From: an uncultured Bacteriovoracaceae bacterium
Lineage (GTDB): Bacteria > Bdellovibrionota > Bacteriovoracia > Bacteriovoracales > Bacteriovoracaceae
NCBI GenBank assembly: GCA_937931205.1
Contig: CALHBF010000002.1
Coordinates: forward strand, 62,001 to 126,000
DNA length: 64,000 nt
Reading direction: 5' to 3'
A program made the position numbers and the translations under genes. Position 1 is the stretch's first letter, and every line of letters begins with the position of its first letter. Shown one piece after another: positions 1-8,924 of the stretch. Below the pieces are notes generated by a model that was given only the letters and a program-made list of their open reading frames with translations, searched no databases and was not told the DNA's origin.

Positions 1-665
1 ATGTTGTTGATCGTTGACTGAAGACGGTTTTGAAGAGCACCGAAGTCAGCACGAATCCCTGAAACGTTTTGAATAGCTTGGTCAATTGCTGCTAGTGAGT
101 TCTGAGAAGAAATCTTATCAGATACTGAAGCAAGGTTAAGACCTAGAGCTGCTACGTTAACGTCTGCACTTGAAGCATCAAATGTTAATCTGTCGCTTAA
201 AGGATCGTTTCTTGTACCAATTTGGATATCAAATACTGAACCTGTACCGTTAAGTAGTGGCACACGGTTAAACTCGGTAGAGTTAGCAATACGATCTACT
301 TCTGAAAGAAGTTGTTCGAATTCCACGTTAAGGAACTTTCGTTCTGTTGGCCCGATAGTATCAGAAGCAGCTTGTACAGCAAGCTCTCTAAGTCTGATCA
401 TGATGTTACCAACTTCCGATAGTGCACCTTCAGCGATTTGCACTAGAGAGATACCGTCTTGAGCGTTTCGCTCCGCCTGACCAAGACCACGAATTTGAGC
501 TTTTAAATTTTCCGAGATTGCTAACCCAGCAGCGTCATCCCCTGCACGGTTAATTCTGTTACCAGAAGAGAGTTGCTCTAAAACTTTTTGCTGAGCACCC
601 TTCGTTTGACCTAAGTTCCTTTGCGCATTTAGCGATGAAACGTTAGTGTTAATACGTAGACCCAT
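1..665 (-). CDS. fliC: flagellin, N-terminal part (runs off the left edge)
   Basis: Structural subunit of the flagellar filament, exported by the flagellar type III system and polymerised outside the cell. The reverse strand from 665 reads MGLRINTNVSSLNAQRNL, the classic flagellin start, followed by SSGNRINRAGDDAAGLAIS and AQDGISLVQIAEGAL, the conserved D0/D1 helices. About 221 codons are present; the variable centre and C-terminal domain lie outside the window. The ATG is preceded by AAGGAGG at a good distance, which fixes the start. A sigma-28-like promoter lies about 75 bases upstream. The family call is certain; which flagellin paralog it is cannot be told from this part. Confidence 0.97.
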   Translation of the reverse strand, partial: MGLRINTNVSSLNAQRNLGQTKGAQQKVLEQLSSGNRINRAGDDAAGLAISENLKAQIRGLGQAERNAQDGISLVQIAEGALSEVGNIMIRLRELAVQAASDTIGPTERKFLNVEFEQLLSEVDRIANSTEFNRVPLLNGTGSVFDIQIGTRNDPLSDRLTFDASSADVNVAALGLNLASVSDKISSQNSLAAIDQAIQNVSGIRADFGALQNRLQSTINN

Positions 666-739
666 AAATCCTCCTTGAATGGGTTCCCTATTCATTCCTT
701 GAATAGGACCAAGAATCATTCGTGACTCTTGTGACTATC

Positions 740-766
740 TTTTCGACAATGGAGGCAAAGACTTGA
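740..766 (-). promoter_or_regulatory. sigma-28 (FliA)-type promoter of the flagellin gene
   Basis: On the minus strand the sequence reads TCAAGTCT, exactly 11 bases, then GTCGAAAA. Compared with the FliA consensus TAAAGTTT-N11-GCCGATAA, each half matches 6 of 8 bases and the spacing is exact. It lies upstream of the flagellin ATG at 665, leaving a leader of roughly 65 bases. Late flagellar genes are usually read by this sigma factor, so position and content agree. Confidence 0.65.
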
Positions 767-837
767 GTATGAATGTAAAAATTTTTTACATTTTTTTAAA
801 ACAAGACTTAACCTTTTGATTTTACGGAGTTTTAAGT

Positions 838-1839
838 ATGGGCAAAATTTGCCTTCCCCTAAATAATCTTAAAGACCAACCCCAGTTTTGGGGTCAAACT
901 CTCGCCCTCATTGAGAAAAGTTTTAAATATCGGCCTGAATTTTCTTTTGAGAGAGACTTCATCACTCTCATGAACCCAGAAAACGCGCATCATCTCTACA
1001 TTCTGATAGAGAATGAAAAAGTTGTTGCTCACTTGGGAGTAAAAATTAGAGATATCAACATCAACAATCAGAAAATTTCCATTGCGATGATGGGAGGGAT
1101 TGCCGTTGATGAAGCATATCGAGGAAAAGGTTTATTCTCTTATCTGATGAGTGAAGTAAAAAAAATTCATCATCATCAAGTTGCTGCTTTCATTCTTTGG
1201 AGTGATCTTCCTTCTATGTATGAGAAACATCAATTTTATCTCTGTGGTTCTCAGTATCCATTCGCGCGAAAAAATGAAAAGAACACTTACGAACTTCTGA
1301 TAAATGCCTCGAGTGATGAGAAAAATAAAATACGTACTATTCATCAAAACTTTTTTCAAAAACATTTTAGTTATGTTGAAAGAACGGAAAGTGATTGGGA
1401 GCAACTCTTTCAAACAAAGAGTTCACAAATCTGGGTGAATGATCGACATAATATCACTAGTTACTTTGTTCAAAACAAAGGACAAGATTTAAAAAACATT
1501 ATTCATGAATATGCCACCCTCGAGAATAGAACAGAACTCTTGAAGAAAATAGCTCACTGGGGAGAAGTCTGGATGACTCAAGACTACTTCCATGAAGACA
1601 ATGCTCATTTTCAATTTATCTTGGCAGCGGGAGAGCTGTTTTCTGAACTTGTTAATAAAGTCACTCAGGGCGAAATTAAAGTCAGTAAAATGGATCATCA
1701 GGACTGTCATTTTAAATTTAAAGAGACTGATTACATTATGAGTTGTTCCGAGTTTTTTAGTGGAGTCTTCGGACCTGGTCGCTTTAGCGAGCTAAAAGAC
1801 ACTAAAAGCTTATTTATCACCGGCTGGGATAGCATCTAA
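838..1839 (+). CDS. GNAT-family N-acetyltransferase with long C-terminal extension
   Basis: Probable acetyl-CoA-dependent acetyltransferase; substrate unknown. Residues about 55-115 carry the GNAT core, with strand GGIAV (86-90) followed by the acetyl-CoA pyrophosphate loop AYRGKGLF (93-100), the motif A signature. At 333 residues it is about twice the size of a minimal GNAT domain; the C-terminal 200 residues are not recognised. It has no signal peptide, so it should be cytoplasmic. The start has GGAG about eight bases upstream. It is divergent from flagellin across a 172-base gap and is followed by an inverted repeat that may end its transcript. No operon partner. Confidence 0.8.
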   Translation: MGKICLPLNNLKDQPQFWGQTLALIEKSFKYRPEFSFERDFITLMNPENAHHLYILIENEKVVAHLGVKIRDININNQKISIAMMGGIAVDEAYRGKGLFSYLMSEVKKIHHHQVAAFILWSDLPSMYEKHQFYLCGSQYPFARKNEKNTYELLINASSDEKNKIRTIHQNFFQKHFSYVERTESDWEQLFQTKSSQIWVNDRHNITSYFVQNKGQDLKNIIHEYATLENRTELLKKIAHWGEVWMTQDYFHEDNAHFQFILAAGELFSELVNKVTQGEIKVSKMDHQDCHFKFKETDYIMSCSEFFSGVFGPGRFSELKDTKSLFITGWDSI

Positions 1840-1849
1840 CTACCCAAAA

Positions 1850-1874
1850 CCAAAAGGTATGCCGTACCTTTTGG
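1850..1874. repeat. 25-base perfect inverted repeat, copy 1 (possible terminator)
   Basis: CCAAAAGGTA, loop TGCCG, TACCTTTTGG: a perfect 10-bp stem with a 5-base loop, 10 bases after the stop of the acetyltransferase gene. The same 25 bases occur in inverted orientation at 18279-18303, again just after a stop codon. A T-rich stretch (TCTCTTTTGG) follows, but there is no clean T run. It may work as a terminator in either direction or be a dispersed REP-like element. Confidence 0.7.
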
Positions 1875-1963
1875 ATCTCTTTTGGATTACCTCATCCGCG
1901 ATTCGGAATTTCATAAGTTGTAAGTAATTGTTATCTAATTGGGGTAAATTTTTTTTTAATCAT

Positions 1964-1993
1964 TTAACCATATATTACCGATTCGTTTATAGA
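1964..1993 (+). promoter_or_regulatory. candidate sigma-70-type promoter for the 2023 lipoprotein gene
   Basis: TTAACC, 18 bases, TATAGA, ending 30 bases before the ATG at 2023. The -10 matches the consensus well and the -35 moderately. The same -35 hexamer occurs in front of the gene at 17542. Weak evidence on its own. Confidence 0.3.
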
Positions 1994-2022
1994 GTAAAGC
2001 ACTCAAACGAAAAGGAATCCTA

Positions 2023-3711
2023 ATGCAGTCTCAGGCTACAAGCTTGATTAGAAGTAGAGGTTATATTAACCTCTTAACTCTTCTATTGCTTGTTCTCACT
2101 GCTTCTTGCTACAAAAAAATTTCTTTCAAGCTTCGTAAAGACTCCATCGCGACCTCATCACACATCAGTGCTTCCAATATCGACCTCACTCATTCGGCCA
2201 TTAAAATGGGTAATGAATTAGTCATCACCCTTCCTTACTCAAGCTCCACAGGGGATCTTGCTTCAAGTTGCTCGGTGATTGTTCCCAATGAACTTACAGC
2301 CTCAACTCCCTGCTCATGCACAAGTGGGATCTGTACTGTAGGCATCACCCCGGCCACAGGTCATTCGGGAAATATCAGTTTTGATTACCGATTGGAAACT
2401 TCAACAGGAGCACAGTCAAGCCTTGCTCAAGTTGACCTGTTGGTGATAACTCCTTTCGTCACAGTTTGGGAAACAACAAATACCTTGCCAGGCTCTTCCA
2501 CAGATCATCAGATAGAAATCCCGCTACACGCATCAAGCACATATAACTTTGAAATTGATTGGGGAGACGGAACAATTGAGACAATCACCTCACCAGTTTC
2601 TCTTGTTCACACTTATGCCACTTCAGGTGAAAAAGAGATCATGATTACAGGGGATTTCCCAAGAATCTATTTTAATAACTTAGCTGAGCGACAAAAACTC
2701 ATTGAGATTAAATCTTGGGGTCATATTCAATGGCAATCTTTTGAAGACGCCTTTTGGGGTTGTGCCAACTTGGAAGTGACTACCCAAGATACACCAGATC
2801 TCAGTCAAGTAACGAATCTTCGACAAATGTTTAGGAGTGCTTCAGGAATGACAGGACTGGGAGCGAATTGGGATTGGAATACCGCTGCTGTGACTAATAT
2901 GAGCAATATGTTTCAGAGTGCTTCTGCTTTTAATCAGAATATCGATTCATGGGATACTTCTGCAGTGACTAATATGAGTAATATGTTTAATTTCGCTTCT
3001 GCTTTTAATCAGAACATCGGTTCATGGGATACTTCTGCTGTGACTAATATGAGTAGTATGTTTAATTACGCTTCTGCTTTTAATCAGAACATAGGTTCAT
3101 GGGATACTTCTGCTGTGACTGATATGAGTCATATGTTTTCTGGAGCTTCAGCTTTTAATCAGGACATAGGTTCATGGAATACCGCTGCTGTGACCAATAT
3201 GATGCAAATGTTTTTTTATGCTTCTGCTTTTAATCAGAACATAGGTTCATGGGATACTTCTGCTGTGATTTATATGAATGGTATGTTTATTTATGCTTCT
3301 GCTTTTAATCAGAACATAGGTTCATGGGATACTTCTGCTGTGACTTATATGCATGGTATGTTTTTTAATGCTTCTGCTTTTAATCAGGGCATCGGTTCAT
3401 GGAATACCGCTGCTGTGATTAATATGAGCGATATGTTTCGGAATGCTTCTGCTTTTAATCAGGACATCGGTTCATGGAATACCGCTGCTGTGATTAATAT
3501 GAGCAATATGTTTTGGAATGCTTATGCTTTTAATGGGGGCATCGGTTCATGGAATACTGCTGCTGTGACTGATATGAGTTATATGTTTTGGAATGCTTTT
3601 GCTTTTAATCGAGACATCACCACCTGGACTGTCAATCCCAACGTTACAAGTTGTTCGAATTTTGGATTAAATGCTGGAATCAGACCTGCATTCTCAAGTT
3701 GTGCTCCGTAG
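2023..3711 (+). CDS. surface lipoprotein with PKD-like domain and DUF285 (BspA-like) repeats
   Basis: Predicted exported lipoprotein of 562 residues, probably surface-exposed; function unknown, adhesion or matrix binding is a guess from BspA-like proteins. The N-terminus has a hydrophobic segment ending in LTASC, an imperfect lipobox with the acceptor Cys near residue 29. Next come a Cys-rich region (SCSV, CSC, ICTVG), a PKD-like stretch with EIDWGDG and a following [11 protein letters not shown] strand, and then a chain of 25-residue units of the form [18 protein letters not shown] plus a variable xxMFxxA end. Nine units are regular, with degenerate units at both ends. It is homologous along its length to the lipoprotein at 31253-32359. 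The start has AAAGGA in front of ATG. It is a stand-alone gene between two hairpins. Confidence 0.85.
   Translation: MQSQATSLIRSRGYINLLTLLLLVLTASCYKKISFKLRKDSIATSSHISASNIDLTHSAIKMGNELVITLPYSSSTGDLASSCSVIVPNELTASTPCSCTSGICTVGITPATGHSGNISFDYRLETSTGAQSSLAQVDLLVITPFVTVWETTNTLPGSSTDHQIEIPLHASSTYNFEIDWGDGTIETITSPVSLVHTYATSGEKEIMITGDFPRIYFNNLAERQKLIEIKSWGHIQWQSFEDAFWGCANLEVTTQDTPDLSQVTNLRQMFRSASGMTGLGANWDWNTAAVTNMSNMFQSASAFNQNIDSWDTSAVTNMSNMFNFASAFNQNIGSWDTSAVTNMSSMFNYASAFNQNIGSWDTSAVTDMSHMFSGASAFNQDIGSWNTAAVTNMMQMFFYASAFNQNIGSWDTSAVIYMNGMFIYASAFNQNIGSWDTSAVTYMHGMFFNASAFNQGIGSWNTAAVINMSDMFRNASAFNQDIGSWNTAAVINMSNMFWNAYAFNGGIGSWNTAAVTDMSYMFWNAFAFNRDITTWTVNPNVTSCSNFGLNAGIRPAFSSCAP
2923..3597 (+). repeat. 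nine tandem 75-base in-frame coding repeats
   Basis: Each unit starts TCTGCTTTTAATCAG or close to it and encodes 25 residues, so the array keeps frame whatever its copy number. Neighbouring units are nearly identical at the DNA level through SAFNQ.IGSW(D/N)T(S/A)AV and differ mainly in the last 7-9 codons. Two sub-types alternate: units with GATACTTCTGC and units with AATACCGCTGC. This suggests unit shuffling or duplication by recombination. Confidence 0.9.
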
Positions 3712-3734
3712 GAGATGCTAAGACAGATCTGTAT

Positions 3735-3765
3735 GCCGTAAAGATCACAAAGATCTTTAAACGGC
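3735..3765. terminator. bidirectional hairpin between convergent genes
   Basis: GCCGT-A-AAGATC, loop ACAAA, GATCTT-TAA-ACGGC: a long stem with a small internal bulge, between the lipoprotein stop (3711) and the end of the UbiB-like gene (3774, minus strand). It lies where a shared terminator is expected but lacks a strong T run. The start contains TATGCCGTA, also the loop region of the inverted repeat at 1850. Confidence 0.55.
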
Positions 3766-3773
3766 AAAATTCC

Positions 3774-5486
3774 TTAGAGCTTTCTGATCATAAAAATTCT
3801 AATCATCAGATAACTAGCAGAACCCCAAAAAATCCAAGAGAGCATGGGTACTGTTTGAATGGTGAGATTGCTAGCATCCTTAATAAAGAATGCTCCGCCT
3901 AAGATAAAGACGCTCGCTAAAAGCGACATCCCAAGGCCATAGAAGGCGCGATTCAGTCTTTCCGAAAAGACATCCAGATCCTTAACTCGAAACTCTAGCG
4001 CATAGTTATTTTTAGAAACTTCTTTCAAGAACCATTTGATATGCTTAGGCACCAGACGCAGTGATGTCAGAACATCTTTAGTCATCCACATCACTTCTTC
4101 TTCAGCGTTTTTCTTTGAAAGAAGTTCTTTGACCAATGGTTCAATATCTTTATCCAAAACTTTAAAGATATTAACATCGAGGCCAATCGACTTACCTACT
4201 CCATCAAGAGTCATCAATGCTCTAAAGATAATGAACCACTCACGTGGCAGATAAATTCGATGTTTTGAAAGAGTTGAAATCAGTCCTCTAATCAGTTCCG
4301 TCATATTCGTTTCTTTAACTGATAGACCAATATAAGGAGAAATTGCGTCTTTAATATCCCTGATCAATTCTTCATGATCAGGAATGACGTCATAATCAGC
4401 GACTTCTAAAAACTCATAAACCAGATTGTCAAAATTGTAGGTGAGAACAGCATAGAGAATGGCAATGAGATTGGTGCGATTTCTTTTGGAAAGATTTCCC
4501 ATTAAACCAAAGTCAATGATTCCAATTCGACCACTCTCAAGGACAAAAAAGTTTCCACCATGAAGATCTGCATGAAAAAATCCATCGGCCAGCAAAGTGT
4601 GGGTGAATAGCTCAATACTTCGTTCAAGCTTGACCACCATATCGGGACCAAGTTCTTCCAATGAATGAAACTCATTGAAAGGTTTTCCATCCAAGAATTC
4701 CAAAACAAGAATTTCTTCTGTTGAATATTCTTTATAGACTTCAGGGACTTTCAAAAATTTTTCTTTATCAATACGAGCTAGATTACTTTTTAACTTTTCT
4801 GCATTCTGAGCTTCAATTTTAAAATTAAGCTCATTCATAGTGTTCTTAAAGAAATCTGAAATCATGCGCGACATTCCTAAGAATTTTAATTCTTCTGAAA
4901 CACGCTCAATTTTTTCAACGATAAAATAAATAATTTCAAAGTCAGTAGTGAGAGTCTTCCTGATTCCAGGCCTTCTCACTTTCACAACAACTTTTTTACC
5001 GTTTTTGAGTACTGCTTTATAAACCACACCAATGGATGCAGTTCCGATTGGATTTTCATCAATTGATTCAAAAACTTCATTCACTGGACGACCAAGATTC
5101 TGCTCAATCACGCTCATCGCAGTGGCAAAGGGAATACCACTAACCTGATTCTGTAGAAGTTTTAACTCGCGGATCATGGCAGGATCAAGAATATCCTCAC
5201 GAGTGGCCATCAGCTGACCCATCTTAATAAAACTCGGACCTAATCTTTCAAAAGACAGACGTAGTTGACGACCAAAAATTCTCCACCATTCTTCGCTGGT
5301 GAGATCTTCACGCTTTAAGTCTCCCACTCGACTAGGTAGCACAAAACCAGGAATCAATTTATCCAGACCAGATTTAACAATTAACTCGGAGAAGCCATGA
5401 CGACTCAATACCGTCAGAATCTCCCTGAAACGGGAAACATTCTTGATCGTTTTAGAAATGCCTAAACCTGTTTTGATTAAATCCAT
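3774..5486 (-). CDS. UbiB/AarF/ABC1 family atypical protein kinase-like protein
   Basis: Membrane-associated member of the UbiB/COQ8 family, which supports quinone or lipid biology through an atypical kinase/ATPase fold. Family hallmarks are visible: KMGQ (88-91) in the KxGQ helix, the Ala-rich nucleotide loop GTASIGVVYKAVL (148-160), VKVRRPG with the ion-pair Lys near 169, HADLHGGNFF as catalytic loop and IDFGLMG as the metal-binding DFG. Two hydrophobic segments close the C-terminus (about 520-565). At 570 residues it is normal length. No ubiquinone genes are nearby, so the symbol ubiB is not applied; the organism may use menaquinone. The gene stands alone and its ATG at 5486 is divergent from the gene at 5561. 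Confidence 0.9.
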   Translation of the reverse strand: MDLIKTGLGISKTIKNVSRFREILTVLSRHGFSELIVKSGLDKLIPGFVLPSRVGDLKREDLTSEEWWRIFGRQLRLSFERLGPSFIKMGQLMATREDILDPAMIRELKLLQNQVSGIPFATAMSVIEQNLGRPVNEVFESIDENPIGTASIGVVYKAVLKNGKKVVVKVRRPGIRKTLTTDFEIIYFIVEKIERVSEELKFLGMSRMISDFFKNTMNELNFKIEAQNAEKLKSNLARIDKEKFLKVPEVYKEYSTEEILVLEFLDGKPFNEFHSLEELGPDMVVKLERSIELFTHTLLADGFFHADLHGGNFFVLESGRIGIIDFGLMGNLSKRNRTNLIAILYAVLTYNFDNLVYEFLEVADYDVIPDHEELIRDIKDAISPYIGLSVKETNMTELIRGLISTLSKHRIYLPREWFIIFRALMTLDGVGKSIGLDVNIFKVLDKDIEPLVKELLSKKNAEEEVMWMTKDVLTSLRLVPKHIKWFLKEVSKNNYALEFRVKDLDVFSERLNRAFYGLGMSLLASVFILGGAFFIKDASNLTIQTVPMLSWIFWGSASYLMIRIFMIRKL

Positions 5487-5560
5487 TTGAGTCGCTTTTT
5501 ATTCAATAGTAAGTTAAAATAGTCTGACGAACAAAGACACAGGACTTCGGCAAAAATTGC

Positions 5561-6070
5561 ATGACTAAAAAACTGCTCTTTTTACTCTCATTTCTTCTTA
5601 TCATCCGCCCTTCTTGGGCTGCGGATACCTGTAGTCGCACGGCCATTATTAACTATCAAGAAGTGTTAGTCGACGTTAGTAATTCCGGTCGAGGAGAAGG
5701 CTTAAGGTTTTATTTAGAAAAAGACCCAGTGGCCAAAGATCTCTTAGATGAATATCAAGACAATAACCGTCCTACTTGGACAGGTGCAGCTCTCTCAACC
5801 GCTGGAACGGGAGTGATGCTGGCCGGACTTTTAAGAAGTTCGGAAGGACGAGGCGAAGCCCTCACCGGTCGAACCACCCTATTGGTAGGTGGAGTGGCGA
5901 TGATTGCTCTCAGTTACTTAATTTCCAAAACTAAACAGCACAACAATGAGCACCTTCTCCATAAGTCGGTTGAAGAATACAATAAAAGAAACACTCCTCG
6001 AATTTACCTTGCCCCTACGGAAAGTAATGGTAAATTTGGTGTTGGTATCGGCATCGGCCAGGAGTTTTAA
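5561..6070 (+). CDS. exported hypothetical protein with signal peptide
   Basis: Not recognised. The 169-residue product starts with a clear signal peptide ending PSWAA near residue 21. The mature part has a Cys near its N-terminus and two moderately hydrophobic segments (about 75-90 and 106-121, the second LLVGGVAMIALSYLI) that could be a membrane hairpin. The C-terminus is Gly-rich (GKFGVGIGIG), resembling an outer-membrane strand. It is first in a same-strand run and its stop overlaps the next start in a TAATG arrangement, suggesting translational coupling. No strong ribosome-binding site precedes its ATG. Confidence 0.7.
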   Translation: MTKKLLFLLSFLLIIRPSWAADTCSRTAIINYQEVLVDVSNSGRGEGLRFYLEKDPVAKDLLDEYQDNNRPTWTGAALSTAGTGVMLAGLLRSSEGRGEALTGRTTLLVGGVAMIALSYLISKTKQHNNEHLLHKSVEEYNKRNTPRIYLAPTESNGKFGVGIGIGQEF

Positions 6071-6360
6071 TGAGTGCAAATTGTTATAAATGTGGAACAG
6101 AACTACCTAAAAGTTTTAGTGTGTTCATTGCACGTTCAGACACTTGCACGCAGTGCAGAACTGATATCCGCTGTTGTCGTATGTGCCAGTTTTATGATGT
6201 GAAGGCCTATAACGAGTGCCGTGAAAGTAATGCTGACCGTATTGTAGAGAAAGAGAAGGCGAACTTTTGTGATTACTTTAAGCTCACCAGTTCGTATAAT
6301 GATCCCAATAAGGAACGCCAAGACCAATTGGCCCGTGCTGCGGCACTGTTTAAAAAATAA
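6070..6360 (+). CDS. small cysteine-rich zinc-ribbon-like protein
   Basis: The 96-residue protein has nine cysteines at 5, 8, 26, 29, 35, 36, 39, 50 and 67. C5-x2-C8 with C26-x2-C29 looks like one zinc ribbon. C36-x2-C39 with C50 and C67 could form a second metal site. It has no signal peptide, so it is probably cytoplasmic. It is coupled to the upstream gene by TAATG overlap and lies 24 bases before greA. The operon suggests a link to transcription or genome maintenance, but no function is claimed. An iron-sulfur site is an alternative to zinc. Confidence 0.75.
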   Translation: MSANCYKCGTELPKSFSVFIARSDTCTQCRTDIRCCRMCQFYDVKAYNECRESNADRIVEKEKANFCDYFKLTSSYNDPNKERQDQLARAAALFKK

Positions 6361-6384
6361 TCACTAACAAACAGGATTAGAATC

Positions 6385-6858
6385 ATGATCGAATGTCCAA
6401 TGACATTGGCAGGAAAAAAATTACTTGAAGCTGAACTTGATCAACTCATTAAAGTTGACCGCGAAGATATTAAAGTTGCCATCTCTGAAGCTCGTGAGCT
6501 TGGAGATTTGAAAGAAAATGCTGAGTACCATGCTGCTAAAGAACGCCAGTCACATATTGAAGGCCGTATTATGGATCTTCAGTCAAAAATTGCCCGTGCT
6601 CGTGTTGTTGATACAACAACAATTAAAAGTGAAAAAATTATTTTTGGAGCATTCGTAAAAGTATATGATCAACAAAAAGACATTGAAGTATCTTTCCAAA
6701 TTGTTGGTGAAGATGAGGCAATGACTGATAATAAAAAAGTCTCTTACAACTCTCCATTAGGAAAAGCTCTTATTGGTAAGGAAGTGGGAGATGAGGCCAT
6801 TGTAAAAGCTCCAAAAGGCGATCTTGTTTATGAGGTCCAAGACATCCGTTACTCTTAA
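6385..6858 (+). CDS. greA: transcription elongation factor GreA
   Basis: Rescues backtracked RNA polymerase by stimulating cleavage of the nascent transcript through the secondary channel. The 157-residue protein has the usual size and domain order: an N-terminal coiled coil with the acidic tip in SEARELGDLKENAEYHAAKE (about 34-53), whose Asp and Glu face the active site, then a C-terminal FKBP-like domain with SPLGKALIGKEVGDE. An AGGA ribosome-binding site precedes the ATG. The 3' end overlaps the start of recG. Confidence 0.97.
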   Translation: MIECPMTLAGKKLLEAELDQLIKVDREDIKVAISEARELGDLKENAEYHAAKERQSHIEGRIMDLQSKIARARVVDTTTIKSEKIIFGAFVKVYDQQKDIEVSFQIVGEDEAMTDNKKVSYNSPLGKALIGKEVGDEAIVKAPKGDLVYEVQDIRYS

Positions 6859-8923
6859 TTGGAATAGCTCTCTACTAGAATTAAGTAAGGGGAAGGCTCC
6901 TTCCCCTACTCTATCCAAACTCTTGGAAGCTGGCGTCTCAACACTTTACGATCTGATCTGGATACTTCCCCTTAGAATTCATAAAATGCCAAAAGTCATG
7001 AGCTTTCAACATGCTCAATTTGATGAGTATTTTAAAGGACAAGGAAAAGTTATTCACGTCGATATTAAGCCTGCATTCGGAAGAAGGTTTAAGAATAAAT
7101 TTTTGCTCTATAATGGAATTGTTGTTGCTCAAGATAGTTTAAGTTTAGAAACCATCACACTTCGCTGGTTTAACCTCTATCCATCTCAAAAAAAACAATT
7201 TGAAGCCTTAAACGAAATTCAATTTTTAGGTCAAGTTCAAGAATATAAAGCTCAAAAACAAATCATTAATCCACAAATTCTGACTGAAACTCACGACCAG
7301 TCAGCTAGTTATATTATTGAATATCCTACAGTTAACAAGACTGCCGGTGCCCATATCAAAAAAGTTATTCACTCTCTTCCAGCTTATCTGTGGAAAGATA
7401 TACCTCAAAAAATTGATGAGCTCGGCTATAACGATAAGATGACCTTAGGAGAAGCTTTTCAAATTCTTCATGGGAAAACTCCAAGTGAAGAATTCACTCC
7501 TGAGCTTAAAAGTCAGGCAATCAATCGACTGGCCTATGAAGAGTTTCTGGAAGATCAACTCAAGATTATTACTCGTCGAAAGTTTCTCAAACAAAAAGTT
7601 GCTCCGGTATTTTCGGTTACAGCTCCCCAGTTAAAGAAGCTCACTTCAGCACTTCCCTTCACCCTCACTGCTGATCAGGATAAAGTTCTCAATCAGATTC
7701 TTTCCGACTTTAAACTCGGCCGTCCCATGATGAGAATGGTTCAAGGTGATGTGGGCTGTGGAAAAACAGTGGTGGCCTTAGTGGCTTCACAAGTTGTGAT
7801 CAATCATGACAAACAAGTAGCTTTGATGTGTCCGACAGAAGCTTTAGCCCTGCAGCACTTCGAGAGTTTCAAAGAGATCAATCCTGATCTTAAAATTGAT
7901 TTGCTCCTCGGTTCAACTAAAGCAAAAGAGAAAAGAGAAATCTTATCTCGACTTAAAAATGGCTCCACCCAACTAGTGATCGGAACTCACTCTTTATTTC
8001 AAGACTCAGTAGAGTTTCAAAATCTTGGTCTTGCCATCATTGATGAACAACATAAATTTGGAGTTGAGCAGCGCTTAAGACTGCTTGCCAAAGGCGAAGG
8101 ATGTCACTGTCTCATTATGACAGCAACTCCGATTCCTCGCACGCTTAGTCTTGCTCAATATGGTGATCTTGATATTTCTTCTATCAAAACGATGCCTGCA
8201 GGAAGAATTCCTATCAAGACTCGTATCACGGAAAAAGAAAATTATTCTAAATACATTGAGTTCATTAAACGTCGACTCTCAATGGGTGAGCAGGCCTACT
8301 TTGTCTTTCCGGCCATTGAAGAAAGCGAAGTCATGGATCTGTCTAACGTCAAAGAGAGCCTTAAAAAATACCAAGATGTTTTCCAAGGTTTTGAAGTCAG
8401 GGCCCTGCATGGACAAATGAAAGCGGATGAGAAAGAAGCGGTTCTTCATGAATTTAAAAATCTCAAAGCTCATGTCCTTATTTCAACATCTGTAATTGAA
8501 GTTGGGATCAATATCCCTAATGCAACAGTCATGAGTATTTATAATCCAGAAAGATTTGGACTCTCCTCCTTGCACCAGCTACGCGGTCGAGTGGGACGAG
8601 GTCACAAACCAGGATTCTGTTTTCTGGTTTTAGAAAGAGAAATTGGCCCCGAGGGTATGCAGCGTCTAAAAGTTATAGAAGAGAATCTGGATGGTTTTGT
8701 GATTGCTGAAGAAGATCTCAAGTTCCGTGGCGAAGGTGATTTATTCGGAGTAGACCAGTCAGGCACCACCAAATTCCGTCGTGTCGCCAACTACCTCACC
8801 CACACTCATATCTTGGAAGAAGTCATAGCCGATCTCGAAAAACTGCAAAACTCGCACCCTCAAATTTTAGAACCGCATTTTACCCGACTGGCCTTGGATC
8901 AGAAAATCCTTGATACTATTTAG
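6830..8923 (+). CDS. recG: ATP-dependent DNA helicase RecG
   Basis: Branch-migrating helicase that remodels stalled replication forks and Holliday junctions. The 697-residue frame holds the N-terminal wedge region, then superfamily 2 motifs: Walker A GDVGCGKT (about 306-313), DEQH box (about 404), TATPIPRTL, and motif VI in LRGRVGRG. The C-terminal FRGEGDLFGVDQSG is typical of RecG. The start is uncertain: ATG at 6830 lies inside greA and has only a distant AAGG; an in-frame TTG at 6824 is the alternative. Overlap with greA by about 29 bases points to co-translation. Confidence 0.95.
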   Translation: MRSKTSVTLNWNSSLLELSKGKAPSPTLSKLLEAGVSTLYDLIWILPLRIHKMPKVMSFQHAQFDEYFKGQGKVIHVDIKPAFGRRFKNKFLLYNGIVVAQDSLSLETITLRWFNLYPSQKKQFEALNEIQFLGQVQEYKAQKQIINPQILTETHDQSASYIIEYPTVNKTAGAHIKKVIHSLPAYLWKDIPQKIDELGYNDKMTLGEAFQILHGKTPSEEFTPELKSQAINRLAYEEFLEDQLKIITRRKFLKQKVAPVFSVTAPQLKKLTSALPFTLTADQDKVLNQILSDFKLGRPMMRMVQGDVGCGKTVVALVASQVVINHDKQVALMCPTEALALQHFESFKEINPDLKIDLLLGSTKAKEKREILSRLKNGSTQLVIGTHSLFQDSVEFQNLGLAIIDEQHKFGVEQRLRLLAKGEGCHCLIMTATPIPRTLSLAQYGDLDISSIKTMPAGRIPIKTRITEKENYSKYIEFIKRRLSMGEQAYFVFPAIEESEVMDLSNVKESLKKYQDVFQGFEVRALHGQMKADEKEAVLHEFKNLKAHVLISTSVIEVGINIPNATVMSIYNPERFGLSSLHQLRGRVGRGHKPGFCFLVLEREIGPEGMQRLKVIEENLDGFVIAEEDLKFRGEGDLFGVDQSGTTKFRRVANYLTHTHILEEVIADLEKLQNSHPQILEPHFTRLALDQKILDTI

Positions 8924-8924
8924 T

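Noticed and set aside
2923-3597. Possible CRISPR-like regular repeats
   Set aside because: The 75-base units are in-frame codons of one lipoprotein with no spacer structure; no cas genes are present.
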